From Spartobacteria bacterium (lineage in GTDB: Bacteria; Verrucomicrobiota; Verrucomicrobiia; Chthoniobacterales; Chthoniobacteraceae), in NCBI GenBank assembly GCA_025355595.1, contig JANXZI010000323.1:1-6115 (forward strand): a stretch of DNA of 6,115 nucleotides. The letters run 5' to 3'. Numbering within the stretch: the stretch's first letter is position 1; every line of letters begins with the position of its first letter. The notes beneath the pieces are model-generated. The model was given only the letters and a program-made list of their open reading frames with translations. It did no database searches and was not told the DNA's origin. The position numbers and the translations under genes were made by a program. Positions 6,060 through 6,115 of this stretch are shown here, piece after piece.

Positions 6060-6115
6060 ATTATTTGTAGATTGGTTCCGGGTGATCAGCGCTGCGAGGA
6101 AATATCCTTCACCAT
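6060..6115 (-). other. Upstream leader of the barrel gene
   Basis: These 56 bases precede the barrel start codon. The last twelve (ACAAATAAT-rich) are AT-rich with no Shine-Dalgarno. A nine-codon frame (ATG at 6115, stop at 6086-6088, reading MVKDISSQR) touches the window edge and could be the tail of a gene outside it; this cannot be decided here. No convincing promoter boxes are seen. Confidence 0.3.

Overview
The window is GC-rich DNA with five protein genes, all on the minus strand, so transcription runs from high to low coordinates. The gene content suggests a member of the Verrucomicrobiota or a related PVC-group bacterium. The pointers are a DUF1552 protein with a Tat signal, a secreted HEAT-repeat protein, a DUF6268-type outer-membrane barrel, weak or absent Shine-Dalgarno sites, and heptamer-repeat intergenic hairpins. 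This placement is inferred from family content; no marker gene is present.

In transcription order: (1) 6059-5148, a secreted beta-barrel protein (DUF6268-like); (2) 5047-3959, tatC, the core of the twin-arginine translocase, with an unusual tail of about 110 residues that holds a His-rich stretch and a 12-residue tandem repeat; (3) 3945-3070, an exported protein with two CxxC pairs and a helical TPR-like C-terminal half (DUF2225-like), 13 bp after tatC and probably co-transcribed with it; (4) 2927-1569, a DUF1552 protein with a clear twin-arginine signal; (5) 1238 to beyond position 1, a secreted protein of tandem HEAT repeats that starts at GTG and is cut by the window edge.

The gaps hold structured DNA. 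Between genes 4 and 5 lies a 134-bp inverted repeat built from 7-bp units (1331-1464), next to a second hairpin-rich block just after the DUF1552 stop (1485-1542). A 22-bp hairpin (3049-3070) lies at the end of the DUF2225-like gene, and a 7-bp-stem hairpin (5089-5106) lies between the barrel gene and tatC.

Functionally the window is about the cell envelope: every product is exported or membrane-bound, and the DUF1552 protein carries the type of signal that the neighbouring TatC would recognise. No RNA gene, CRISPR array, transposase or phage gene was seen. I found no convincing new multi-gene system. The most unusual items are the TatC tail and the heptamer inverted repeat.
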